Source: JANNAT01 sp043766915
GTDB taxonomy: Bacteria > Pseudomonadota > Alphaproteobacteria > Rhodobacterales > Rhodobacteraceae
Reading direction: 5' to 3'
DNA: 9,019 nt
NCBI GenBank assembly: GCA_043766915.1
Contig: JAYUHO010000343.1
Coordinates: 1 to 9,019 of the forward strand
The translations under genes were made by a program, and so were the position numbers. The number at the start of each line of letters is the position of its first letter. Within the stretch, counting starts at the first letter, position 1. Below the pieces are notes generated by a model. The model ran no database searches and was not told where the DNA came from. It saw only the letters and a program-made list of their open reading frames with translations. Of the stretch, positions 1-6,744 are shown piece by piece.

Positions 1-374
1 GCCCCGTTGACGTAAAAGCTGAACAGCAAAAACGCGCCCGCAATGCCATTCGCAGCAGGGTCGCGCAAAACAAACGCCAAAGGGATCGCGCCGTAAAACA
101 AGAAATCGCAGGCAATATCCAGATAGCCGCCAAAATCCGACGCTTTGGTAGCGCGCGCAACGGCACCGTCCAACCCATCAGCGACCCGGCCCATCAACAA
201 CGGGATCAACGCCAGTCCCCCAACCGCGCCCAATGCAATCATCGCCGCCGAAACCAGCCCCAACCCCAGACCCACAAGCGTGACATCATTGGCCGTGACG
301 CCGACCTGCGCCAATCGCCGCCCCCAGCGGTTCACCACCGGATCAATCACCTTGCGCAGTATCCCATCCAGCAT
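1..374 (-). CDS. ynjF: CDP-alcohol phosphatidyltransferase family protein, ynjF-like (N-terminal part, runs off the window)
   Basis: This is an integral membrane enzyme that would transfer a phosphoalcohol group between a CDP-alcohol (typically CDP-diacylglycerol) and an alcohol acceptor in phospholipid synthesis; the exact substrates cannot be told. The 124 visible residues begin MLDGILRKVIDPVVNRWGRR. They contain the family's metal-binding signature at about residues 66-87: DGLDGAVAR, a 7-residue gap (8 is usual), then GGYLDIACD, which supplies all four aspartates. Hydrophobic segments lie before and after the motif (about 27-60 and 88-124). The ATG at 374 is supported by an AAGGAGG ribosome binding site just upstream. 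The C-terminal part lies beyond base 1. It is divergent from the ynjBCD-like operon, and in E. coli the gene next to that transporter cluster (ynjF) belongs to this same family. The family call is firm; the ynjF symbol rests on family plus neighbourhood. Confidence 0.88.
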   Translation of the reverse strand, partial: MLDGILRKVIDPVVNRWGRRLAQVGVTANDVTLVGLGLGLVSAAMIALGAVGGLALIPLLMGRVADGLDGAVARATKASDFGGYLDIACDFLFYGAIPLAFVLRDPAANGIAGAFLLFSFYVNG

Positions 375-378
375 GCGG

Positions 379-385
379 CCTCCTT
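379..385 (-). promoter_or_regulatory. Strong Shine-Dalgarno site of the ynjF-like gene
   Basis: Read on the minus strand this is AAGGAGG, followed by CCGC and the ATG ending at 374. It is a near-perfect anti-16S match with a rather short 4-base spacer, and it fixes the start of the CDP-alcohol phosphatidyltransferase gene. Confidence 0.7.
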
Positions 386-471
386 GTTGTCTTATCGGTG
401 CCACGCCCGCCCAATTCTCACAATCACAGAACGACTTGTCCGGCTCACATTGGCGTGGGGTCGCAATTCTT

Positions 472-501
472 TTGGTTGCCATAGGCAGGCGATGCTACGT
501 A
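472..501 (+). promoter_or_regulatory. Possible promoter of the ynjBCD-like operon
   Basis: TTGGTT (472-477) and TACGTA (496-501) are separated by 18 bases and lie about 50 bases before the binding-protein start. The match to sigma-70 consensus is moderate at best and such matches arise by chance. No riboswitch-like fold, TPP-box or clear operator was seen in the 375-549 gap between the divergent genes. Confidence 0.2.
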
Positions 502-549
502 TCCCTGTGCGCAAAGCAGCCGCACACAGGCGGCGCAATGGGATGGAAC

Positions 550-1761
550 ATGAACAGACGCGAATTTGGCCAAATCTCGGTAACTGCTTGGGTGTTGAGC
601 CTGCTGGGCGGCAAAGCCTTGGCGGGCGATTGGCAGGCGGTTTTGGCCGAAGCCAAGGGGCAAACCGTTTACTGGCATGCCTGGGGCGGTGATACCAAGA
701 TCAATGATTTCATCGCCTGGGTCGGGGCCGAGGCGAACAGCCGCTACGGTGTAACCATTGAACATGTCAAACTGGCGTCTACCGCCGATGCTGTGGCCCG
801 GGTGTTGGCCGAGCAGGAAGCAGGCCAGACCACGGGTGGCGCTGTTGATATGATCTGGATCAACGGCGAAAACTTTGCCGCGATGAAAGCAGCCAAACTG
901 CTGCACGGCCCCTTTGCCGACGCTTTGCCAAACTGGCCTTTGGTCGATGTGGTGGGTAAACCCGCTGTCGTCACCGATTTCACCCTGCCGACCGAAGCCT
1001 ACGAATCGCCTTGGGCCTTGGCGCAACTGGTCTTTGAATATGATTCTGCGCGGGTATCTGCCCCGCCGAAAACGCTGGCCGCCCTTGTGGTGTGGATCAA
1101 GGCGCATCCGGGCAAATTCACCTATCCGCAGCCGCCCGATTATCTGGGCACCACGTTTCTGAAGCAGGCGCTTTATGGAGTGATGGCCGATCCGGGTGTT
1201 CTGCAATCACCCGTTGACGATGCCAGCTATGCCGTGGCGACCGCCCCGCTTTGGGAGATGCTGGACGAGATCCACCCGCATTTGTGGCGCAAGGCCGCAG
1301 CGTTTCCGGCCAATGAACCCGCCTTGGGTCAGTTGCTGGCAGACGCCGAGATTGACATCTCTTTCGCGTTCAATCCCGGGCGCGCCAGTGCCGAGATCGC
1401 TGCCGGAAACTTGCCCGCCACCATGCGCACCTTTGTTCTGGAAGGCGGCACAATCGGCAATGCGTCGTTCGTGGCAATCCCGTTCAATGCCGCCCATCAG
1501 GCGGGGGCGTTGGTGGTGGCAAACCTGTTACTGGAACCCGCCGTGCAGGCCCGCGCGCAAGACCCCGGCGTGTTGGGCTTTCAGACTGTGTTGAACATGG
1601 CCGCTTTGGGCCCGGAAGACCGCGCGCGGTTTGAAGGGCTTGCCCTCGGTGCGGCCACCCTGCGCCCTGCCGATCTGGGGCCGGTTTTGCTGGAACCGCA
1701 TGCCAGCTGGATGGTGCGCATTGCCGATGATTGGACCAAACGTTACGGCGTGGCACAATGA
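550..1761 (+). CDS. ynjB: ABC transporter periplasmic substrate-binding protein, YnjB family
   Basis: This is the extracytoplasmic solute-binding protein of a YnjBCD-type importer (COG4134 family); its ligand is not established. From the ATG at 550 it has 403 residues, close to E. coli YnjB. Residues 1-25 form a signal peptide: MNRREFGQ with an RRxF twin-arginine-like motif, a modest hydrophobic stretch (about 10-21) and an ALA cleavage site before GDW. The mature part starts with a beta strand typical of the fold (TVYWHAWGGD, 39-48). Other conserved-looking blocks are DMIWINGENF (100-109), GPFADALPNW (120-129), PWALAQLVFEYD (154-165) and NASFVAIPFNAAHQAG (304-319). An in-frame ATG at 538 would add four residues. 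The open frame continues back to 145, but that stretch is antisense to the ynjF-like gene and is not protein-like. It is the first gene of the operon, and its TGA overlaps an ATG that opens an 8-codon minigene before the permease. Confidence 0.87.
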   Translation: MNRREFGQISVTAWVLSLLGGKALAGDWQAVLAEAKGQTVYWHAWGGDTKINDFIAWVGAEANSRYGVTIEHVKLASTADAVARVLAEQEAGQTTGGAVDMIWINGENFAAMKAAKLLHGPFADALPNWPLVDVVGKPAVVTDFTLPTEAYESPWALAQLVFEYDSARVSAPPKTLAALVVWIKAHPGKFTYPQPPDYLGTTFLKQALYGVMADPGVLQSPVDDASYAVATAPLWEMLDEIHPHLWRKAAAFPANEPALGQLLADAEIDISFAFNPGRASAEIAAGNLPATMRTFVLEGGTIGNASFVAIPFNAAHQAGALVVANLLLEPAVQARAQDPGVLGFQTVLNMAALGPEDRARFEGLALGAATLRPADLGPVLLEPHASWMVRIADDWTKRYGVAQ

Positions 1762-1784
1762 CTTTATCTGGTGCCGGAACGTGA
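1758..1784 (+). other. Eight-codon minigene bridging ynjB stop and ynjC start
   Basis: An ATG at 1758 overlaps the ynjB stop as ATGA. It reads eight codons (MTLSGAGT) and ends at a TGA (1782-1784) that overlaps the likely GTG start of ynjC as GTGA. The geometry would suit translational coupling by termination and reinitiation across the 19-base gap. It could equally be chance, or the ATG could be the ancestral ynjC start after a frameshift. No protein function is implied. Confidence 0.35.
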
Positions 1785-3493
1785 CATTCCACGCCCGCGC
1801 GCACCGGTTCAGCCTGCTGCGTCAGGCGCCGCGCCTGACCATTGCGCTGCTGACGGTGCCGGTGCTGGCAGGAGTGGCGGGCACGGTTATCCCGGCCTTT
1901 GGGCTGCAAAATGGCCCGGGGATGGCGGCGTTTCGCACGCTGGCTGACTGGCCCGGCCTGTCCCGCGCGCTGCAGCTTTCGCTGATCACCGGGGGGGTCG
2001 CAACGCTGGTGTCCTTGGCAATCACCCTGCTGATCGTCGCGTCGCTGCTGGGCAGCCGGGCGTTCGGAGTGATCCAACACCTGCTGTCGCCCTTGCTGGC
2101 CGTGCCCCATGCCGCCGCTGCGTTGGGACTGGCGTTTTTGATTGCGCCGTCGGGCTGGATCGCCCGAATGCTGTCTCCTTGGGCGACGGGATGGCAAAGC
2201 CCGCCCGATCTGCTGATTCTGAACGATCCGGGCGGCGGGGCGCTGATCCTTGGGCTGGTTGCCAAAGAAGTGCCCTTCCTCGTGCTGATGACGCTGGCCG
2301 CACTGCCGCAAACCGACGCGGCGCGGCGCTTGATGGTAGCTGCCTCGCTGGGCTATGGCCGGGTCTGGGGATTTGCCCTGACGGTGCTGCCCGCGCTTTA
2401 TCACCAGTTGCGCCTGCCCGTTTATGCCGTGCTGACCTATGCGATGACCTGCGTTGATATGGCGGCGATCCTTGGCCCGGGCCTGCCGCCCACGTTATCG
2501 GTGCAAATCACCCATTGGATGATGGACCCCAGCCTGACCACGCGCAGCACCGCCGCCGCCGCCGCCGTGCTGCAGATTTTGGCCGTGGCGGGCGCGCTTA
2601 TCGCCTGGCACGGGGCCGAGCGGCTGGTCAAAGCAGCCCTGATTGCAACCGCTGATCAAGGCTGGCGTCTGGCCGCCGTCGATGCCGCTCTGCGCGGGCT
2701 GGCAATTGCGATCGGCACGGTTCTGGCGGGGCTTCTTTTCGCCGGGCTGGCCGGGTTGGCGCTTTGGTCCCTTGCGGGGTTATGGCCGTTTCCAGACGCC
2801 GTGCCCGAAACCATCAGCCTGCACACATGGAAGACCTCGGCGCCCGACCTGACATCAACCGCCGCCGTAACTCTGGGATTGGCCGCCATTTCAACGGCCC
2901 TGTCGCTGATCCTTGTGCTGGCCTGTCTTGAGGCGGAACACCGCTTTGGCCTGCCCCCCGCAACGCGCGCCATGTGGCTGCTGTATCTGCCGCTGTTGGT
3001 GCCGCAGATCGCGTTTTTGCCGGGGCTGCAAGTGCTGGCTTTGCAGGTTTGCGGTGCTGGTTGCACCCTTCTGCCGGTCAGTGCGGTCCATATTGTATTC
3101 GTGCTGCCCTATGTGTTTTTGTCACTGGCCCCCGCCTATCGCGCCTGGGATGGCAGACAGGCAGTGGTTGGGTCAACGCTTGGCGCAGCGCCTCGGACGG
3201 TGTTCTGGCAATTGCGGTTGCCCATGCTGCTGCCCGCGATCCTGACTGCGACGGCTGTGGGCGTGTCGGTTTCGGTGGCGCAATACCTGCCCACATTGCT
3301 GATCGGCGGTGGGCGGGTGGAAACTTTGACAACCCAGGCCGTTGCGCTGTCCTCGGGCGGCAACCGGCGGATCATCGGGGCGTATGGCCTGATGCAGATG
3401 CTGCTGCCCGCGCTCAGCTTTGCAGCAGCCATCGGCCTGCCTCGGCTGATCTATGCCAACAGACGCGGTATGCGCACAGAGGCCGCCCGATGA
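1781..3493 (+). CDS. ynjC: ABC transporter permease, fused double domain, YnjC family
   Basis: This is the inner-membrane channel of the YnjBCD-type importer (COG4135 family). At 570 residues it holds two homologous permease halves in one chain, so it needs no second permease gene. Hydrophobic helices fill both halves, for example about 18-41, 66-90, 98-121 and 153-174 in the first. Each half carries a loop resembling the EAA coupling motif that docks on the ATPase: VAASLGYGRVWGFALTVLP at about 186-204 and VGSTLGAAPRTVFWQLRLP at about 463-481. I chose the GTG at 1781, which gives MTFHARAHRFSLLRQAPRLT, a short basic N-tail before the first helix. It lies 19 bases after the ynjB stop and its ribosome binding site is weak. 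An ATG inside the ynjB end (about 1727) in the same frame is a less likely start. It is somewhat longer than E. coli YnjC. The stop overlaps the ynjD start as ATGA. Confidence 0.86.
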   Translation: MTFHARAHRFSLLRQAPRLTIALLTVPVLAGVAGTVIPAFGLQNGPGMAAFRTLADWPGLSRALQLSLITGGVATLVSLAITLLIVASLLGSRAFGVIQHLLSPLLAVPHAAAALGLAFLIAPSGWIARMLSPWATGWQSPPDLLILNDPGGGALILGLVAKEVPFLVLMTLAALPQTDAARRLMVAASLGYGRVWGFALTVLPALYHQLRLPVYAVLTYAMTCVDMAAILGPGLPPTLSVQITHWMMDPSLTTRSTAAAAAVLQILAVAGALIAWHGAERLVKAALIATADQGWRLAAVDAALRGLAIAIGTVLAGLLFAGLAGLALWSLAGLWPFPDAVPETISLHTWKTSAPDLTSTAAVTLGLAAISTALSLILVLACLEAEHRFGLPPATRAMWLLYLPLLVPQIAFLPGLQVLALQVCGAGCTLLPVSAVHIVFVLPYVFLSLAPAYRAWDGRQAVVGSTLGAAPRTVFWQLRLPMLLPAILTATAVGVSVSVAQYLPTLLIGGGRVETLTTQAVALSSGGNRRIIGAYGLMQMLLPALSFAAAIGLPRLIYANRRGMRTEAAR

Positions 3494-4179
3494 CCAAAAC
3501 CGGCCTCGACCTGCGCAATTTGCGCGTCACGCATGCCGGCACGCAGATCGCTGCGCTGAACACCACCGTGGCCCCCGGTAACGTTCTGGTGGTGATGGGG
3601 CCATCAGGATCGGGCAAGTCCACTCTGCTGTCCGCCATCATCGGCAGCCTGCCGCCGGGATTTTCGGTATCGGGCCAGATCATCCTGAACGGGCGCGATG
3701 TGACGCTGCTGCCCACCGCCCGGCGCCGCATTGGGATATTGTTCCAAGATGACGTGCTGTTTCCGCATCTGTCGGTGGAGCAAAACCTTGGGTTTGGTCT
3801 ATCTTCAAAAACCGGCACCCGCGCGCAGCGCCGTGTGCTGATCGAGCAGGCCTTGGCTGATGCCGATCTTGCGGGGTTCGCCAACCGTGACCCGGCCACT
3901 TTGTCGGGCGGTCAGCGGGCCCGCGTGGCCCTGCTGCGCACCCTGCTGGCCCAGCCCGAAGCCCTGTTGCTGGACGAGCCATTTTCGCGGCTGGACCTGG
4001 CTTTGCGCGACCAAATTCGCCGGTTCGTGCTGGACCGGGCCCGCAGCCAGGGACTGCCGGTCATTTTGGTAACACATGACCCGAACGACGCCGCCGCCGC
4101 AGGCGGTCGCATTGTTTCGCCTGATGGCTCAACACTTCAGGATCCCCGGTTACAATCAAAACGTCTACAAAAAAGCTAA
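3490..4179 (+). CDS. ynjD: ABC transporter ATP-binding protein, YnjD family
   Basis: This cytoplasmic ATPase powers the importer formed with the two upstream genes (COG4136 family). Of its 229 residues, the nucleotide-binding elements are all present and in order: Walker A GPSGSGKST (37-45), Q-loop FQDD (85-88) followed by VLFPHLSVEQN, signature LSGGQRARVALLR (138-150), Walker B ALLLDEPF (158-165), D-loop RLD (167-169) and the H-loop VTHD (194-197). It therefore looks catalytically competent. There is no C-terminal regulatory domain; after about residue 213 a short basic tail ends QSKRLQKS. The ATG overlaps the ynjC stop (ATGA) and has AGAGG seven bases upstream, so the two genes should be translationally coupled. 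It is the last gene of the operon and converges on the histidine kinase gene. Confidence 0.92.
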   Translation: MTKTGLDLRNLRVTHAGTQIAALNTTVAPGNVLVVMGPSGSGKSTLLSAIIGSLPPGFSVSGQIILNGRDVTLLPTARRRIGILFQDDVLFPHLSVEQNLGFGLSSKTGTRAQRRVLIEQALADADLAGFANRDPATLSGGQRARVALLRTLLAQPEALLLDEPFSRLDLALRDQIRRFVLDRARSQGLPVILVTHDPNDAAAAGGRIVSPDGSTLQDPRLQSKRLQKS

Positions 4180-4192
4180 AATTTCGCTTTTT
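4170..4192 (+). terminator. Possible terminator at the end of the ynjBCD-like operon
   Basis: AAAAAGC (4170-4176) pairs with GCTTTTT (4186-4192) around a 9-base loop that includes the ynjD stop codon. The T run of the right arm gives a U tract on this strand, and the A run of the left arm gives one for the opposite strand, so it could serve both convergent genes. The stem has only two G-C pairs, so it is weak by itself. Confidence 0.35.
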
Positions 4193-4222
4193 CTGTTCGC
4201 AAATATCCCACGGGAGTGTTAC

Positions 4223-4243
4223 CGGATTGGCGAGGCCAATCCG
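4223..4243. terminator. Perfect 9-bp hairpin between convergent ynjD and kinase genes
   Basis: CGGATTGGC (4223-4231) and GCCAATCCG (4235-4243) form a perfect 9-bp stem around a GAG loop. No T run follows on either strand, so it is not a classical intrinsic terminator. Its place in the 108-base gap between two converging genes suggests a transcript-end or mRNA-protecting role, by inference only. Confidence 0.4.
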
Positions 4244-4287
4244 TCTGGGTGTGAAACCCCCACCGACCCAAGGGCAACACCCCGCCC

Positions 4288-5622
4288 CTACCGCGCCAAG
4301 GTCAGCTCGGCGCGCAATCCGCCCATCGTCTCGCTCTCGCCCAGGCGCAGCATGCCCCCGTGGCTGCGCGCAATATCGGCAGCGATCGACAGACCCAGCC
4401 CCACACCGCCGCCCTTGTTCGGGTCGCGCGCTGCATCCAGCCGTTTGAACGGCACCATCGCCTCATCGCGCTGATCACGCGGAATGCCCGGCCCGTCATC
4501 TTCCACGATCAACCGCACGACGCGGTCCGTCATTGTCATACTGACCACCACATGCGTGCCAAATCGCACGGCGTTGCCGATCAGATTTTCCAAGGCGCGC
4601 ATCACCGCTTGTGGTCGCAGCCGCATCACTTCCGGCCCTTCGATCGCGCCCAAAACCACCGCCTGCCCGGCCCGGGCGGCGTTCTCCACCGCCAGACGCA
4701 CCAAGGCCCGCGGATCGACCGGTTCAGCATTCTCCATCGCATCGCCGCGCACGAAGGCCAGAAATTCATCCACCAGCCGCTCCATATCCGCGACATCGCG
4801 CTTCAATGCTTCGGTTTCGTCATCTTCTGGAAGAAACGACAGACCCAGCTTCAGCCGCGTCAACGGCGTGCGAAGATCATGGCTGACCCCCGACAGCATC
4901 AACGTGCGGCTTTCAATCTGGCGCTCGATCCGTGCGCGCATGTCCAGAAACGCGTTGCCCGCCGCGCGCACTTCGGTGGCCCCGCGCGGGCGGTAAGCAA
5001 CGGTTTGCCCTTTACCAAACGCCTCGGCGGCACGCGCCAGCCTTGTGATCGGCGTCAGTTGATTGCGCAAAAAGATATAGGCGATAAACGTCATCAGGGC
5101 GGCGGTGAACACCATCCAGACCAGCAGCTGATGCGAGTTTGTCGGCGACATCCGGTTGCGCAAAATAGTGATCTGCGCGGGGCCTTGCGGGGTGGTCAGA
5201 TACAGCTGCACAAGGCGGTTGTTGCTTGCCAGATCAACGGCCAGCAGCCCCGGCAACCCCGCCCGCACCGTTGCAATCACCGCCCGCCCCGACCAATCCA
5301 GTCCGGGAAGCCTGTCGGTGGCGGGGACATCTGCGGCGGCAACCGGAAGGGCGATCTGCATTTGCAACGCCGTTGCCGCGTCACCCGCGCGCAGTTGGGC
5401 CTGTGCCAGACTGTCCGACGCGGTGACCGTCGCCAGTACTGATTGCACCTCGACGATCACCGCTTTGGTCATTTGCTGGGTGACATCCTCAAAATGACGC
5501 TGAATAAACACCACCGACACCGCCAATTGCACCGCTATCACCGGCACCACCAGAATCAAGGCGGCACGGCCAAACAGGCTGCGAGGTAATAGGGGCTTGA
5601 GGCGAAGGCGCATGGGCTGCAC
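4288..5622 (-). CDS. EnvZ-like sensor histidine kinase
   Basis: This is an inner-membrane sensor that would autophosphorylate on a histidine and pass the phosphate to an OmpR-class response regulator; the signal is unknown. Counting from the GTG at 5622 (444 residues), a membrane helix lies at about 20-40, a periplasmic domain at about 41-164, a second helix at about 165-185 and a HAMP linker at about 186-238. The HisKA box is SGVSHDLRTPLTRLK with H248 as the phosphorylation site. The ATPase part has an N box (ENLIGNAVRF, N350), a G1 box (DDGPGIP, 375-381), an F-like segment (PFKRLD) and a G2 box (GGGVGLGLS, 404-412). The ATG at 5613 (MRLRLKPLLPRSLFGRAA) is an equally good start. Neither start has a visible ribosome binding site, because an inverted-repeat element begins 4 to 13 bases upstream. 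No response regulator gene is adjacent, which is unusual for EnvZ-type kinases. The gene converges with ynjD and is divergent from the hydrolase gene. Confidence 0.9.
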   Translation of the reverse strand: MQPMRLRLKPLLPRSLFGRAALILVVPVIAVQLAVSVVFIQRHFEDVTQQMTKAVIVEVQSVLATVTASDSLAQAQLRAGDAATALQMQIALPVAAADVPATDRLPGLDWSGRAVIATVRAGLPGLLAVDLASNNRLVQLYLTTPQGPAQITILRNRMSPTNSHQLLVWMVFTAALMTFIAYIFLRNQLTPITRLARAAEAFGKGQTVAYRPRGATEVRAAGNAFLDMRARIERQIESRTLMLSGVSHDLRTPLTRLKLGLSFLPEDDETEALKRDVADMERLVDEFLAFVRGDAMENAEPVDPRALVRLAVENAARAGQAVVLGAIEGPEVMRLRPQAVMRALENLIGNAVRFGTHVVVSMTMTDRVVRLIVEDDGPGIPRDQRDEAMVPFKRLDAARDPNKGGGVGLGLSIAADIARSHGGMLRLGESETMGGLRAELTLAR

Positions 5623-5625
5623 ACT

Positions 5626-5725
5626 AAAGCGGTTCAGGGTTGTTTGGAATCGGAATTCGCAGCCTCTCGCTGCGATCGAACGCCAGTTCCGATGTAGATG
5701 TTTTTGTCAAAACCTGAACCGCTTT
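5626..5725. repeat. 100-bp nested inverted-repeat element (MITE- or REP-like candidate)
   Basis: Perfect 13-bp end repeats, AAAGCGGTTCAGG (5626-5638) and CCTGAACCGCTTT (5713-5725), enclose two further nested pairs: ATCGGAA/TTCCGAT (5649-5655 and 5687-5693) and TCGCAGC/GCTGCGA (5657-5663 and 5669-5675) with a CTCTC loop. The whole unit can fold as one interrupted hairpin. It contains no start-to-stop gene and no evident flanking target duplication. It occupies most of the gap between the divergent kinase and hydrolase genes. A non-autonomous mobile repeat is the best reading; a regulatory leader structure is the alternative. Confidence 0.7.
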
Positions 5726-5774
5726 GGCCGCCGCCAGGGCGCGCGAGCAGCCTTGATTTCATCTGGGGCGCGAA

Positions 5775-5780
5775 AGAGGG
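5775..5780 (+). promoter_or_regulatory. Ribosome binding site of the metallo-hydrolase gene
   Basis: AGAGGG lies six bases before the ATG at 5787 and supports that start. No convincing promoter was recognised in 5726-5774; transcription may begin inside the adjoining inverted-repeat element. Confidence 0.5.
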
Positions 5781-5786
5781 CCAAAG

Positions 5787-6674
5787 ATGCGCGACGACAC
5801 CGAAATAACCGAACCGGCGGCTGGCATTCTAAGGCTTCGCGCCGCCAATCCGGGGCCAATGACAGGGACGGGCACCAATACCTATGTGCTGTTTGGATCT
5901 GATGGGGCGCTGCTGATTGATCCCGGCCCCGACCTTGCCCCCCACTTTGAGGCGATTGTGCGGGCTTTGGGTGATTTGCCCTTGCACGCGATCCTGATCA
6001 GCCATGCCCATCTGGATCACACCGCCCTGACACCCGCTTTGGTTGCGGCCACCGGGGCGCGGGTCATGGCGTTTGGCGGGGCCACAGCGGGCCGTTCCAC
6101 GCGGATGCAAGCCCTGGCAGAACAGGGTGTGATGGGCGGCGAAGGGGCTGATCCCGCGTTCGCCCCCGATGATCTGCTGGTCGACGGACAATCCCTTGAT
6201 CTGGCGGGCCTGAGGTTAAAGGTGATCCATACCCCCGGCCATATCGGCGGGCATCTGTGCTTTGCCCATGCCGACACGCTGTTTTCCGGCGATCACGTGA
6301 TGGGGTGGTCCACATCGCTGATCTCACCCCCCGACGGGGATATGGCCGCCTATATGTCGTCGCTGACAAAGCTGACCACCCAGCACTGGGCGCGGTTTCT
6401 GCCCGGTCATGGAGACGCCATCACCGACCCCAGCGCAAGACTGGCCGCATTGATCACCCACCGCCGCGCGCGGGAGGCGGCTATTCTGGCGACACTGCGC
6501 ACAGCCCCCGCCACGCCAGATCAGCTTGCAACCTTGCTGTATACCGATACGCCAACGGCCCTGTTGCCCGCCGCCGCCCGCAATATCCTTGCCCATCTTA
6601 TTGATCTGCATGACAGAAACCTGATTGCCGCCCTTGGCCCGATCACCGCCCGCACCGCCTTTCATGCGATCTGA
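5787..6674 (+). CDS. Metallo-beta-lactamase-fold hydrolase, LACTB2-like, with C-terminal winged helix
   Basis: This is a probable cytoplasmic zinc hydrolase of 295 residues. Metal ligands are seen in SHAHLDH (72-78; the usual first residue is T), H152 in HTPGHIGGH (148-156), D169 in FSGDHVMGW (166-174) and H208 in PGHGD (206-210). The N-terminal block NPGPMTGTGTNTYVL (21-35) and the PPDGDMAAYMSSL stretch (181-193) are typical of the LACTB2-like group. Residues from about 225 to 285 look like the small winged-helix domain found at the C-terminus of these proteins. Human LACTB2 is an endoribonuclease, whereas many bacterial relatives are uncharacterised or act on thioesters, so I do not assign a substrate. 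There is no signal peptide, which argues against a beta-lactamase resistance role. The gene precedes tRNA-Asn by 70 bases but that tRNA has its own promoter. Confidence 0.88.
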   Translation: MRDDTEITEPAAGILRLRAANPGPMTGTGTNTYVLFGSDGALLIDPGPDLAPHFEAIVRALGDLPLHAILISHAHLDHTALTPALVAATGARVMAFGGATAGRSTRMQALAEQGVMGGEGADPAFAPDDLLVDGQSLDLAGLRLKVIHTPGHIGGHLCFAHADTLFSGDHVMGWSTSLISPPDGDMAAYMSSLTKLTTQHWARFLPGHGDAITDPSARLAALITHRRAREAAILATLRTAPATPDQLATLLYTDTPTALLPAAARNILAHLIDLHDRNLIAALGPITARTAFHAI

Positions 6675-6705
6675 AAGCCACATCAGTTTTTCTTTACCCA
6701 GCCCC

Positions 6706-6734
6706 TTTACGCCCCCAAATCCCCTTGCTATACG
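6706..6734 (+). promoter_or_regulatory. Probable promoter of tRNA-Asn
   Basis: TTTACG (6706-6711) and TATACG (6729-6734) have a 17-base spacer, and the -10 box ends 10 bases before the mature tRNA 5' end. This geometry fits a sigma-70 promoter starting transcription at or just before the tRNA. Confidence 0.5.
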
Positions 6735-6744
6735 GCCCCCATGT

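Noticed and set aside
145..549. Long N-terminal extension of the ynjB open frame back to base 145
   Set aside because: The stretch is antisense to the ynjF-like gene, has low-complexity P/T/N-rich translation, and a proper signal peptide starts at 550.
375..549. Possible riboswitch (for example thiamine) in the ynjF/ynjB gap
   Set aside because: No TPP-box-like conserved bases or convincing multi-stem fold was found on either strand.
445..1206. 253-codon minus-strand open frame opposite ynjB
   Set aside because: Shadow of the binding-protein gene in GC-rich DNA; translation is rich in G, R and H with no recognisable domain.
1484..2404. 306-codon minus-strand open frame opposite ynjB/ynjC
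   Set aside because: Very rich in Q, R, H and P and spans two real genes on the other strand; typical shadow frame.
4360..5442. 360-codon plus-strand open frame opposite the histidine kinase
   Set aside because: Histidine-, glutamine- and arginine-rich shadow of a gene with complete kinase motifs on the minus strand.
5626..5725. Reading the palindromic element as an intrinsic terminator
   Set aside because: It lies between two divergent start codons and its arms are not followed by a T run, so termination is not the natural role.
5787..6674. Metallo-beta-lactamase fold read as an antibiotic resistance gene
   Set aside because: No signal peptide, and the LACTB2-like motifs plus winged-helix C-terminus point to a housekeeping hydrolase.
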